Below are positions 35,001 to 47,414 of a stretch of DNA of 64,000 bases, one piece after another. Each line of letters begins with the position of its first letter. The stretch's first letter is position 1. The position numbers and the translations under genes were made by a program. The notes under the pieces are model-generated. The model was given only the letters and a program-made list of their open reading frames with translations, was not told the DNA's origin and searched no databases. Source of the stretch: Polytrichum commune (lineage: Eukaryota > Streptophyta > Polytrichopsida > Polytrichales > Polytrichaceae); the NCBI GenBank assembly GCA_950295325.1, contig OX485809.1:35595081-35659080 (forward strand), written 5' to 3'.

Positions 35001-38000
35001 ACATGAATTAAACTAACCTCACCCTCTTCCACGTCATCTACCCAAGGTGTTAACCCACCGCTAACCCACTCTTCCTCGGTGAGCACCTCACATGGCTCCA
35101 ACAATGAGCCCTCTCCTAAACTAACACTAGGAAATTCACTCCCTAAGCCTACTTGGTGAAATGTAACCATTACATCAACCTCGGACTCGGGGTACTCCCT
35201 TAGCCATTGGGCATAATCCCCATTATCCCCATAATTGTAAAAATTAGGACCTAGACTTCCCGAGCCCGAATCCATAACAACCCTTTGACCTTCGGGATGG
35301 ACGACTCCCACCAATGCCTTGCCAATCTCATTCTCGTTTAAGTCATCAATTTCCTTCTCCAATGGCAAATACATCTCCTTCTTCATCCATCCTTCTAATG
35401 AACCAATGGACACTATGACCCTATTACCCTCCGGACCATAAGTGATGGATGGTTTAGGTCCACCCCAATTGACCATAGCATTCGCCATCCGCAACCAAGG
35501 CCTACCTAGCAAAATGGGGAAGGTGTCCTTGTTGGAGTGCATTTTAATGACATGGAAGGTGACCAAGTACTCCTCACCTCCCGTAGTCATTCTACAATCC
35601 TTGATCATCCCCAAAGGCGTAGTCGAACTTTGATTTGCCATATTTATGACCAAAGGTGAAGGCCCCGTGAGTCCAAGTCCCAATTTTTTCATAGTATCCT
35701 CCGGTAGTATATTTAGACTACTCCCTCCGTCGACTAGCACATTAGGAACCACCTTATCTACTATAACAACTTCTATTTCTATAGCTTTCACGTCTCTTCC
35801 ACCTTGTGATTGGATCCTAGCGGCTATTTTAGCTTTCACCTTCCTCATCCTCTTGTGTACCGGCATTCCCTCCTTTAATGTTTTCCTTGCCGTGGGTGAA
35901 ATTTCCAATAGTTGGCCGAAAGTAATATCCGCCTTGAGTGTACTAAGGTCCGCCCACAAGTCGTACCCGGTAGATCTTTCCACCTTAGAATTACCCACTA
36001 CGTCGAATTCGTCTACGGGAACCCCCGGTCCTTCCCATTCACCCACATCGCTATTATCCAAGTCATGTACCGCATTAGTCCTCTCCCTATCTTGTAAAAT
36101 TATATTTTCCCTCTCCACATCCTTAGTAGCTCTTCTAGCTACCCTATCCAACTCGGAGAGATTAATCTCTTCATCCGAAGAGTAATTTCCTTGCTCTCCT
36201 ATTCCTACCTCCAACGGGGCATCCCCTCTCCTAGCCCTAGTAGTTACCGCTAGTGCAGGTGCTTCTTCAACCACACCCTTACCCTTCACTAACTCATATG
36301 TAATAGCATTGGTGTGAGGAGGCCATTGACTTTGCTCCTCTCCAATTCTCGTTGGGAGAGGAAGCATGTCATCACATGTGGCCTCCAACACTCCATCCAT
36401 GAACCTAACATCTTGGGAGTTAGATGGTCCCGGATCCGTTGGAGGCGCTTGTCTCCCGTTACTACCATTAGGTGGAACTCCTTGTCTATTTTGTATTGGA
36501 ATGTAACCGGTTGTAGTTTGCAAGCCCGCCGGTGGATGAAAAGTTTGCCTAGCATTACTATGGTCATAGTATAAGTTAGGTGGCCTAAGTTCATTGGCCG
36601 GTACTCCTTGTGGCCTAGCACCTCGCATATTATCCCTTGCTTGTTGTTGTGGATTAGCCACCGGGTAAGGGACATTAATTATTTTGTCCGGTTGGCGACA
36701 CGTATCCGAGGGATGACTTCCTCCACAATTGCTACAATTAAACTCTTGACCTTCGGACCAACATTGTCCTTGAGCGTGCCACCTTCCACAAAAGGGATGA
36801 AATTCCTTCTTCTCTAAATTTTGGCCACCTTGCCCTCTAGGTTGTGGTCCTCTATTGCTTCCATTTCCATAGTGAGGTGGCGCTTGACCTCGTTGATTTT
36901 GTTGAGGTGGGTTACCGTTTCCTCTTTGGTCACGGTTTTGTCCACTTCTACAAAATTGACGCGTGTGGCCCGGTTGGCCACATTGGACACACCATAATCC
37001 GGAAGAATGCCTACCCGACTCAACCGGGGGTGGAGGCCCCGGTTGTTGACTCCGGATCATTAATGACATTTGATCCGTGAGGCTTTGCATTTGTTTTATC
37101 ATAGCCTCTTGGAATCCTAGTTGGCTAGCACCTAGTCTTCTCTCAACCTCCTCCAAGTGTGGATCCGTTCTAGGGGCCGGTAGTGCCAAAAGAGGTGCCG
37201 GTTCCCTAACCGCTAAAGGTCGGGGACCGGTGTCCACAATGGCATATGGAATTTGGTTCTCATACTTAGCGGGTTCTACCGCTACCACCCTAGGGCGTAT
37301 GGGGATGAATTGTGGGATCAATTCATCCTCCCTTCTCCATAGCCTTTCGTGATCTTTATCCAAGTTTTCAATATCTCTAGCCGCACGCTTGGCATCCGCC
37401 AAGGTCAAGGGATTCCTTTCTAGAACACCCCTAATAGTTCCGGACTTAAAAAACCCTTGAATGAAAAATTGCTTTAGCGTGTCGTCGTTGAGCATGGTAC
37501 CCACAAATCTAGTGCACACTAAATCAAACCTCCTAATGTAAGCCGAAATTTCTTCCTCCCTTCCTTGCTTCAATGACGACAATGCCCTTAATGCGGTACT
37601 TTGACCCACTTCCGGCCTAAATTCGTTAAGAAACTCCCTTTGTAATTGTTCCCATCCCCTAAAATGTCCCTCGGCATGATCCCGATATCATTCATAGGCT
37701 TCCCCCTCTAGAGTGGTAGGAAACCACACTAACCAATAACCCGGGTCGGTTATGAGGAAGCTAGCCAACCGTTCGATATACCGTTCCATGTGCCGAGAAG
37801 GGTCCTCATCCTTGGTCCCATAAAATTTAGGGAGATGAGATGGCATATCCATCGCCGCTAAATTTTGTGGAACCACAATTGGTAGGCCTCTTGGCCTAAC
37901 CAATGGGTCTATTGGAGGTATAGGAGGTATGGGCGGAATTGGGGGTATGGGTGGTGGATCCATCCCCCGTTCCTCGGCCATGGTGACCGGTGAACTATTC

Positions 38001-38284
38001 AACAATCCCCTATCAACTTCTACCGGGAATTCTTCTCTAAGTGTGTAATTTTCCGAAGAAGTTTCACCACTCAATTTGGAGGGAGTGATCTCCTCTTCAA
38101 GTTGAGCTCCAAGTTCTAAGGTGTCTAGAATTGACCTAGTCCTAGGTTCGACGTTCAAACAACTCTCTATTCTAACATTATCTTGTTCTAATCTATCACT
38201 GATTTTAGAGGACCGCCTCTTTCGAGTAGATTTCTCCAGTCCTACTATCAAAATTGGTTTTTGTGAGCGAGTCCTACCTTGCAT
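32045..38284 (-). pseudogene. gypsy gag-pol polyprotein, one premature stop
   Basis: A single frame of 2080 codons runs from the ATG at 38,284 (MQGRTRSQKP) to the stop at 32,045, broken only by TGA at 37,688-37,690 after EGEAYE (codon 199). The context suggests an original Trp codon. The order is a proline-rich gag N-terminus, retrotransposon gag domain, zinc knuckle CVQCGQPGHTRQFC (about codon 430) and a second Cys/His cluster CSNCGGSHPSDTC. Then come protease VLVDGGSSLNIL (about 850), RT with CVDYRKLN and FVDDFS (about 1370), RNase H CDASNVAIGSAL and TEKECLAMVFS (about 1520), the integrase zinc motif ending CDACQRYA, and an integrase core with GIDYVG, VSDRGTHF and NGQTERVNG. The C-terminus ends LFPTRTSGSRCKEYRA without a chromodomain. 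Apart from the stop it looks functional. Confidence 0.95.
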
Positions 38285-39193
38285 TCCATAAGAATCGATC
38301 GACCCTCACTTGACCACACATAATCCTAGCAATTCCCCTCTTAATATTTTCACTTGTCTTGGTGTGGTTATAATTTTTTTAGGAGGTGAGGAAAAGAACC
38401 TGCAAGCCCACTTAGGTGAAAGAATCCCAATAGGGGATAGGCATGTTCATGTTAATTTTTTGGTTAAGTCGAAGCATCACCTCCGCACCTTCCCGCAAAT
38501 TAACACTTACCACAATACCGATTGTGAAGGGGTGACCTTCCGAGTAGATTATGTTAAAAGTCGAGGCTTCACCCTTCAACTTCTCACACCATCCACAATT
38601 CGGGAATTACCCTCTACAACGGATAACAACAATCACGAGTACAAAAGGCATTCCTTAATTAGTTAATGAGTTCACTTTGAAGAAATAAACATACCTTGAG
38701 CAATCGCATCCCCCTGTGAGTTAGCACTCCCCTCAATCGTGACTCAATGTAACAACACCATAAACTTTGTGAAATATTAATTTAATCTAGAGCATGAAAT
38801 GACAACTCCCAAAACTTTGAGACTCACCCCGAGGTGAGTGTCAAAGTTCAATGTCCTAAGGTGAATTTACCCTCTAATGTTTTAATGAGCTACTCGGTTA
38901 TAGGTTCCTTTTAAGTTCTTAGCAAATCCCCAAAAAGGTTGAGGACGTACCTTCGCCGCGCTCCTTCCTTAAAAATGAATTTGCGTAATTGACAATGCAA
39001 TTCATTCCAAGGAATAGTTGAAATACAATGAATTCAAATGTAACCCAAAGAGAGAATACTTACCGAGTTTCGGGTGCTCCTTCCCTTCTCTCAAGTTTGT
39101 GTCTCCAATTTTTCCTAGTTGCCTCCAAGTCTCCTAGTCGCCTCCAAGTCTTGTAACTACCTTCCGCTTCGCTCCCGGCGGACGCACCAATTA
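38285..39193 (-). other. gypsy 5' leader and primer-binding region
   Basis: This 0.9-kb leader lies between the 5' LTR and gag on -. The primer-binding candidate abuts the LTR after TAA. A 118-codon frame on + (38,310-38,666) is not recognisable and is probably chance. Confidence 0.6.
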
Positions 39194-40988
39194 TGTGAGG
39201 CCAAACCCCCCACCCTTAAGCGTCCGTAGTCCGAGTAGTGGGTTTGGGCTCACATTCCTCCGCGGTATTGGATTTGGACTTGGATGAGTCCATAGTGCAA
39301 GGTTCACCCTTCAAGTGGTCTTGGATTTAACTTTGGTCTTTGCTTCCTTTGTCTTGCCATCGCGAGAGTGCTCCACATTCTCCATTAATTTGTGCACGTG
39401 GTTTATTTTTAAAGAGAGGATGCAAGTGTTAAAAAAAACACTATTCTCTATAGTCAATCTCAAATACATTTACTTGTGAAAGCCACCATAACACTAACTA
39501 GCATAATGTAACTAACTACTTGTCTATGAGCTAATTAGGTAGGCTATCTACTAAGCTCCTTCATGAACCCATCTCTTTACTTTCTAATTACATAAACCTA
39601 GCTCCTTCATAAACCCAGCTCCTTCATGAACCCAGCTCCTTAGCTTCTAACTAAACAAACCCAGCTCCTTCATAAACCCAGCTCTTTACTTTCTAACTAA
39701 ACAAACCCAGCTCCTTCATAAACCCAGCTCTTTACTTTCTAACTAAACAAACCCAGCTCCTTCATAAACCCACAACTTTGTAGTTGTAATTCCCAACTAC
39801 CTCACTAATTATTCAAGCCCTTAACTAATCTTCCTACCTAATTTCCCTAATTCTACTAACAACCCCTTTCTAATCACACAATTCTTCTCTAATCCTAAAA
39901 TCCTAAAATCCTAGAGAGGAGAGGGGGAGAGAGAATTTCCTAACTTCACTAAGACTAACTAATCCACACAAGTATATTTTTGCACTCATCACAACATCAA
40001 GTGCTCAACTCTTAAACATGGAACTTGCAACCACGTGTATTCAAAACATGAACTTAAAGTACCACAAATTGGAATCATGAATTAACTTTAAAATCCTTCA
40101 CGTCAACACTAATTCTACCAAGAGGTCAAGCCCTCTTCAAGGCTAACAAGCCTTGGCTCTCAAACTAAAAACTAAGCACACACATGTGCTCCAATATGGC
40201 TTCCCACACCCACACTTATAACTCGTGGGGTGCCTTGGAGCACAAAGGAAAGAGAGGATGAGTGAGGGAAGAATGAGGGATTATATAGTAAGCTTGAGGG
40301 GGTGAGCACCCTCAAGGCTCACGATAAGCCCTTGAGATTTCCTCCTACTTAGTAGGCGCCAATCCTATCTTCTAAGCCTTCCTCCCTCAAATGATCAACA
40401 AGGATCCTAATTCGAACATTTAACTAGCCTTGGCTTTCTACCTACCACACTTTACCAAACTTGGGATGCTTCAACCCAAACTTAGCCTCCTTCGCTTTCC
40501 GCCGCCATAACTTTCTCCCCTTACTTTCCCAAATCGTCGCTCACCACTTAATTCAAACCACGATGCTTAACTCGTGATTTGATTGGTGCTTTGAGAATTT
40601 GCTTATCCTCCACCTTGCATTCTTCCTTGGGCCTTCCCCATTAAGTGGCCATGATGAGGTGGTCCACTTGTGCGCTCCATGTGATCCTCCATTCATCCCA
40701 ATTCGAATGCACTTGCCTCTTGAGTCACTTTGGTTGTCTCCATCCATTTGTACTAGCCTACTCACTAACTACTCAATCCAAGTTCTCCTTACCTATCCTC
40801 ATTCACTCAAATCCTTCCGAAGGTAAAAACACAATAACAACTCACATCCTAGCCTCTTACAACATGGTACTTCTAAGACTAACATTTCACTCTTTTTATA
40901 TTTTTGTGAAGTAACATGCTACTTCAAAGTGCATCAACTAACGTTTCAAGGGTCTAAGACTAAATGTGGGCACCCTTTTGGGCTCACA
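39194..40988 (-). repeat. gypsy 5' LTR (right copy, full length)
   Basis: The full 1795-bp LTR has TGTGAG..CTCACA ends and keeps the ~250 bp lost from the left copy. Confidence 0.95.
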
Positions 40989-41435
40989 GTGGACCATGAC
41001 CCACATCCATCGATGGGTGGTAACCTAATTGCCCTTGGGGGATTGCGTTCTCCGTACTCTTTTAAAACCTCCATTCAACTACCCCTCATGATTGTTTGTA
41101 CCATGCTCATTCACTAAACACTCTAGATTTATGCCGCAATGCAATGTGTTGCATCAAGTTATGCGATTGCAATAATGATGAAGTGAAGGGTTTATGGAGA
41201 TCGCAGTGTGGAACGCTTCTTTTGAAACACAGTGGGCACAATCAAGGTCAGTGACATCACTTCTCATTGTTTTTTTCAAACCTTCAATCAACCATTGTTT
41301 TTGATTGATCTTAACCTACTCATTTGCTGCACAGTCTGAACTTGTGGCGCACTAGAGTGTCTTCCAAGAAGTGATAGAAATGCAACTATGATGCGTTGAA
41401 GCATGACATGCAACATCTTGTCATGACAATTGCCA
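40989..41435. other. Spacer between gypsy element and block D copy 2
   Basis: No gene and no match to copies 1 or 3 was recognised. The match to copy 3 begins at about 41,436 (TACTTGCTTGTCGAG). Confidence 0.4.
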
Positions 41436-43900
41436 TGTACTAAATGTACTTGCTTGTCGAGTTTTGTAATCATGCAGTCATGTTACACATCACATAATTG
41501 CATTCCTTAACGTGTGATTGGCGCATAAAATTAATTGAGGTCCTCCTGATTGTGTAGGTTTATTTCTTAAGTACCACAAGAAGTAGGGAGGGTTGCCATT
41601 TTGCCGCAGTACGTTGAGTGCCACATGAGCGCAACGTCTACAGACGGTGGTTACAACGGACATACGCCATCCAAGGAGTGTTTGGTCATGTAACATGTCA
41701 CACCTTCCTATGTATTCCTTGCATTTTTTTCCTGCACTTAATTACTTATTTTAAATCATGCACCCATATTTGAGCGGTGTGTCATCAAATGTGGATTTGA
41801 GAACAAGCATTAAAATGGCATATGTTTGGAAAAAAGATAGGACTACATGCTAAAAAATTGTTAAAACATTCTAAATTCAATAGCCCAAAATAATTGGGGG
41901 ACCTTTATGATCATTTAATGAGCTCAAGAATCTTGATATTGAAAATGAATGGAGATATACATATGAGCTCCAAAAACTATGAGGAAATGGCTACGACAAC
42001 AATTTAGAATTGTCAATAGTTTGTATTAATTGTGTATTTCATATCCTACAAATTGTGGGTGTGGAACTAAAAGTGCCCATTTGAAATTTTGTGTGTAAGA
42101 GCAACCCAACCCTAATAGCCCCATTATGGATGATAATATAGGTTGAGGAGGCCCAATTGCCAACCTCAACCTCAACCCCAACACCAATTTTGGATGGCAA
42201 TACAGATTGAGGTGGTAGATATTAAGGTTTGAGCCCCATGGTATCCTTGATTAAGGGCCTTTGCGGGGGCAAAGTTCATGGGCTGCCTCAAAGAGAGTGT
42301 CTTATTGGGCGGAAAGTGTCATCATTGGGCGTTATAACTATCCCTATCTCTAGAGATACTATGTTATGTTATTTTGCTCAATGCAGTTGAAAATGAGGCA
42401 CATTTCGTGTAGGAATGTCCCCTATATAATCTTATTAGAGATAAGTTTTCATTAATGTTTACGAACGTAGTTCCAAGGAGCCTCAAGTCTTTCTTTTAAT
42501 TAGACCACCAAGTTGACATTAACCTCTATCTCACGAAGGCTACTACACTTCACCACTCTAAAAATATTAGCCGGTTTGAAACCATCATGATATACTTATA
42601 GTCCCATTAGCTTTTTTCACTTCTAGATTTTAAAATCAATTGTATTTCATAACAATATGGAAACGGCCTGGAATTGTCACCTCCTACTGATCATCAATTC
42701 ATTTAACAAATACTCCTCCATCATGAAGAAGTGCCAAGTTTGCAAGTGATCTTGGAGACATGATGTGGATAGTTGTCTATACCAAATAAGGAAAATGGCA
42801 ATTGCAAGTGCTTTTACTATGTAATTTAGCAGGTCTCTTCATGGGCAACATGATATATCTCAAGATTCATCAGCAATGTGTCACTTCTATTCATATTTGC
42901 ACCAGATTATCCTATTCCAAACCTCAAATCGTGATAGAAATGACCTCTTAAAATATGTTGGAGACTTGAAAGCTTCATTCAAGCTCTGTTCAGGGAAGCC
43001 TCGTAATTTGATAGATTTTAAGTTTTGTGACACACTGTACATAACCCAATACATAATTCCTAGATGCAGAAGAAATTTTGACATCACCAGTGGCTAAAGG
43101 AAGCTCAAGTGGATCCATCACAATTCAGCTTACAAATTGATGCAGTAAATAATTCACTCAGATTGTAACCTTCGTTATTTAGATACACCATCATGATGGG
43201 GTTTCCTTCACTTGAATTTCCACAAATGTAGGCACCGATAAGTTATCTTTAGTTCAGTTTTTAGGTACTCAACACCACATCTAGCCCTTGGTGCAAGCAG
43301 CTGCTAGTTGCTAAATCGTGACGTCTTGGCAACTAAGCTATGTACGTGTGAGTATCAATGCTGATGCTAAAGTAGTTTGTATATGCTATGTTGTTCCCAT
43401 GTAGTTTAGCCAGCTGTCACAATAGCTATTATCCATCAATATGAACTTAGTAACCCTTGATATCCATTTGGGTGTCCTCTCCTCTAGGCCCTTCAATCAT
43501 GAAGATTGATAATTTCAACAACGGAAGGGACATGTTAACAAGGATTATACTATGGGACTATGGGGAAGTCATCCTCCAAAACATTACTTAGCCATATATG
43601 GATGAGTTCAATTTTTCAACATTTGACAGAGCTGTCACTCTCTTATTTTCATGGGAAGAAATTGACATTGGTATAAATAATGAACAATGCTTCTTATGAA
43701 TAGTGCCTGAATGTAACTCCACCCAAATCTCCAATTGTCAACATGTGTGTATGAACATGCATTGTATACTACCACTTTATTCACGGGACCAACATTATCA
43801 TTATACTTTATTTCAAGATCCAGTGAACTAACCAAAATGGCTTAGTAATGTAATGTCCTTCCTAATTCCGGACGACCACTTCAACCTCTACGAAGGTGCC
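41436..43900. repeat. Segmental duplication, block D copy 2 and TLP2 3' flank
   Basis: The block matches copy 3 from 51,017 onward and copy 1 from about 6059. It is not interrupted and preserves the empty sites of three copy 1 transposons: MULE-like MITE (43,189-43,201), TTA element (43,249-43,251) and pogo element (43,339-43,340). No recognised gene is present. Confidence 0.88.
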
Positions 43901-44290
43901 CTACGATGGGCACCATTCAACTTGGTAATTGCTCGTTGTCGGGCACACATACACATGGTTGGCGTCATCCGTGGAGTACGTGTATACCTGGGGACACACA
44001 TTTGCGAATAACTCCGTCCCAGGAGTGGGCGCAGTTCCGGGGCCATCAGTGTTGTAGCAACCTTCTCCTGGAGGCCCGGTGAAGGTGTTGGGTGATTGGC
44101 AGACGCTATTGATGTCACTGATGGAGCAGGTGATGGAAGTGCACGTGAGTCCAGATGGTGTGCCAGCGGGAGAGGGTAGGCTGATCTGCATGGCGAGGTT
44201 GTATGCATTCTGCAAAGGTTGACATTTCACATCTTGTGAGAGATTCATCATAATAGTAGGAAATGGAAACAAAATCGATCATCAAGCACA

Positions 44291-44325
<35 letters not shown>

Positions 44326-45812
44326 AGAGAAGAGCCTTTCGCATGCAGGGCCGCTTTCTACAAACTGATGATATGTAGATGTGTTCCTTTCGGGCAGGAG
44401 AGAGAGTAAGAGAAAGTGGGCATCTTGTTCAAAGAAATTAAGAGGCGATTGAAAGCGATTGATCGTTATCCATGTTTGTGTACCACAAGGCTGATGTCAT
44501 AATAATCCTCTCCACCGGCATTTATGGTGAACTCAGCTAGATTGGCTTGAGGCTTGGCGTTATTTCCAGTCGTTGTATCTGTTCCACTGTTAGCTGGGAA
44601 TGCCCAAATGACACCGCTTGTCCACGTGGTGCCCACATCAAGGGAGTAAGAACCGCCATTGGCGCCCAACACGTAGCAAGCAATGGTTCCGTTGCTGCTA
44701 GTTTGGCATGCTGTTAAGTCCTCCGTGCACGAGTTGAGGAGGTTGATAGTCGTATCCCCTACACATGACGAATGATAACATGAGTTGGACGATTCATTTT
44801 TAGTCAAACTAGTTTGTGCATGCGAGGAGGAGTTAGTCATGTCATAGGTTGTAGTTGACACCTAACCCACCCGCAAAACAATTTTGCACGGAAGAAGAAT
44901 AGCAACAAGGTAGGCATTTGATGTCTACTACATCCTATCAGATGGCATATGACACATGTGACCCATTATCGAATGTAATGGTTAGGTCAAAAAAAAATAT
45001 TGATGTGTTTGTTCTTGGTTGGATATGAAGAGATACATTATCAATTGTAATTGATGACTATGTCATGACTCTCCATAAATTTAGTGATCCATCAACAACA
45101 TCGTTACAAGATAAATAAATAAATCAATGCAACAAGTTGTTAGAGTCTGTGTACTTTGTGCCACATCATGGGTCATGACTCATGATACACTTCATCAGCA
45201 GACTGGTATAAATCATCAGACTGACCCACAATGGCACAAGTGAAATGGCAGCAATTTGGCCTTATCATGCACTAACTTATCTGTTCGCAACTCACATACG
45301 TACAGAATCATTCTTGGAGAGAAGATTGCATCTAAATCTTATGAAACTCATGTAGTCTAGAGCTAATTTAAGCAATGAACACACATTTACATGAACACAA
45401 GTACATTGGATCAGACGTGAACCAATAACAGAAATCTAAGTTGCATGGGGCCCTCTGCAAGAATTTGTTAAGAGTACATGAGATTTTGGATCATCTGTTA
45501 CTCATCAAGAAAGAATGTAATTTTAGCCCCTTCTAGCATACTCAGGAGTCAGAATCAATGTCAGACTTCAAGGCAATGCATGGTTCCAGTATACATGATT
45601 GTCAAGTTAAGATCACCTAGCCTGCTGGGAGGTTTACAACTTCTTCACACAAACTGAACCTTGCAGCAACTGATATTATTCTTCAATTGAGTCATGTATC
45701 AAATATGATGGAGCTTAGGGAACAGACCTTGAACAGAGCTGATCATCACCACTGACATCAGAACAGCCTGCAAGAACAGCCATGCAACACAATTACTTCC
45801 TGAATATGCCAT
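43901..45812 (-). CDS. Thaumatin-like protein (PR-5 family), copy 2
   Basis: Exons on - are 45,812-45,728, 44,758-44,484 and 44,209-43,901, giving 222 residues. The signal peptide begins MAYSGSNCVAWLFLQ; the upstream ATG used by copies 1 and 3 reads CTG here, so this start is the only one. Exon 2 has GDTTINLLNSC, SLDVGTTWTSGVIW and LAEFTIN..EDYYDISLV with the acidic Asp kept. Exon 3 has ten-cysteine-type TLP features, VCPQVYTYSTDDANHV and the ending YQVEWCPS. The mature protein has ten cysteines, plus one in the signal peptide. It is expected to be a secreted defence/stress protein. A TATA box at about 45,989-45,994 and the conserved promoter support expression. No lesion is seen. Confidence 0.9.
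44291..44326. repeat. (GATT)n microsatellite in TLP2 intron 2
   Basis: About nine GATT units occupy the place where TLP1 has TAGG and TLP3 has GATA units. Confidence 0.9.
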
Positions 45813-47006
45813 TGCCAGCCCGAAGGGTCTGAGAGAGTAATTTTCACTCAGAACTGCAATGTTCAAATATTGTCGAAATCCGTTGGAGTCCTATGATGGA
45901 TTCGAGCAGTATGGTGGGAAAATCGATCTGATGTGCTATAGAACTCTTCAGAGGTGATTGTGAAGAACATCGAGTAGGAAGGGCCCAATTTATACTAAAT
46001 ATTGAGTGGCACAGGTGTACATATCTTGATCAACTGTGCACGAAAAGGCCAGCCGCCTTGCACATATTTTCTTTACTTCTTCTTGAATGGAACGTCAATG
46101 TAACATTTTGACTTCTCAACCTCCTCATAATAGAAATGCAAGTTAGATTGGTGGCAATGTGCACTTCTACAATAAGGACTAGGTAACCTTTAAGGCTAGG
46201 AGGATTAAGGGGTTACATGACATAATCATTTTGGCGCCCTCCCCATTGGGTCCTCCAATCGTGGAGATCGACGGCCTAGATTGAAGGCATGAGAAGGAAA
46301 GGGTTGAGCTATGTGGAATGCACATGCTTTCCTAATCTTATATTGTTATCTCATGCACCAAATGGTTATAAACTAAAAAATTGGTGAAAGTAGAGTGGAT
46401 GTTGAGCCACATGAGCTACCAGTCATTCACCTACTCGAGTTAATTATTGTTCATAACTAATTCACTCTATATAGACTGGGAATTATGGAAGATATCGGTC
46501 TCTTGGATGAAAAATTGTAGCAGGTTCTTAAAAATCTTGTTGTTTTTTGATGAGCGATTGGTTATGAATAAATTGGAACGGTTTTGGAACACCCACGTTG
46601 TAACAATATTAGCAAATCAAATTCTATAATAAATTTGCAACATGACCTTGTTACGTTGACTTTGTAGCTTGTTATTGTTTTATAATGGTTTTGTTACACT
46701 ACAAACATACACTACAAATTGTTATGATTTTGTGACAATTTTGTATCCCTATCCTCATTTCAATCATGAATTCTAGCTTCTTTGGATTTAGAATATGATA
46801 AATCATGTATGATATTTATTCACCTTTTATATATATATATATATATGACGTGTTGATTTTACAACATTCGGTGACAAGGATCCACGCACTTGTAATGATT
46901 CGTTTTCTTGTTTTACGTCTGCCTACATGACTTTTTATCTTGCCTTTCATCAAAGTCCAAGTCACAAGAGTGAGTAAGGGATACGTGCCACTTGAAATGT
47001 GTCTCC
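45813..47006. repeat. 5' flank of TLP2, first part of block U copy 2
   Basis: The flank is homologous to 17,091-18,351 and 55,450-56,720 and includes the conserved promoter with TTTATA at 45,989-45,994. A (TA)n run is at about 46,830-46,847. The block is cut at 47,006 by a hAT-like MITE. Confidence 0.8.
45989..45994 (-). promoter_or_regulatory. Putative TATA box of TLP2
   Basis: TATAAA on - lies about 180 bp upstream of the start codon, in the same conserved stretch as in the other copies. Confidence 0.5.
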
Positions 47007-47414
47007 CACGGGGAGGTCACTTCATTGTCAAGTTGACACCACGTGCGGACAAAGTTTGCTACCCCTATATTACATGCCATATATAATTTTAAAATTTATG
47101 ATATTTTTTCTACATATACATAACCATTGATAGTATCTTTTGTATACTTTTTTGAAATTTTTAGTCATATTTATTTATTTAGTAAATTTTTTAGTTCAAT
47201 TATGTGTCATTCTAGTTAGAAATGGTATGTTTTATGAAAAAAACAAATCATCAAATTTAGTTACCACTTTTGACTATGTCATAGGTACTATGTATATCTA
47301 CTCATGAAAAAAATTTGATAAAATTTTGACCCATTTTGGTGGTGCAACTTACCAAAAGAAGATTTTTTTGGTCGCACGTGGTGTTCAACTTGACAATGGA
47401 GTGATCTACCCGTG
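47007..47414. mobile_element. hAT-like MITE, family member 2 (408 bp)
   Basis: The termini are CACGGGGAGGTCACT and the complement of CACGGGTAGATCACT, and the inverted repeats extend to about 40 bp (..CATTGTCAAGTTGA..CACCACGTGCG). The 8-bp target duplication GTGTCTCC lies at 46,999-47,006 and 47,415-47,422. Copy 3 has the unduplicated site at 56,715-56,722. It shares its outermost 15 bp with the element at 28,823 but not its interior. Confidence 0.85.

Larger units (their letters stand above)
30439..40988 (-). mobile_element. Ty3/gypsy LTR retrotransposon, non-chromodomain type (10.5 kb)
   Basis: LTRs at 30,439-31,983 (1545 bp) and 39,194-40,988 (1795 bp) start TGTGAG and end CTCACA. They look identical apart from a ~250-bp deletion in the left copy and differences in an internal minisatellite. 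The polyprotein is on -, so the right LTR is the 5' one; the following TTGGTGCGTCCGCCGGGAG (39,172-39,190, -) is the primer-binding candidate. The flanks CCACG and GTGGA do not form a target duplication. The pol order protease, RT, RNase H, integrase is gypsy type, and the C-terminus has no chromodomain, as in the Tat/Athila branch. The element lies between the first and second units of the tandem array. Confidence 0.95.

Noticed and set aside
35646-36185. 179-codon serine/threonine-rich frame on +
   Set aside because: It is antisense to the gypsy polyprotein frame; no motif.
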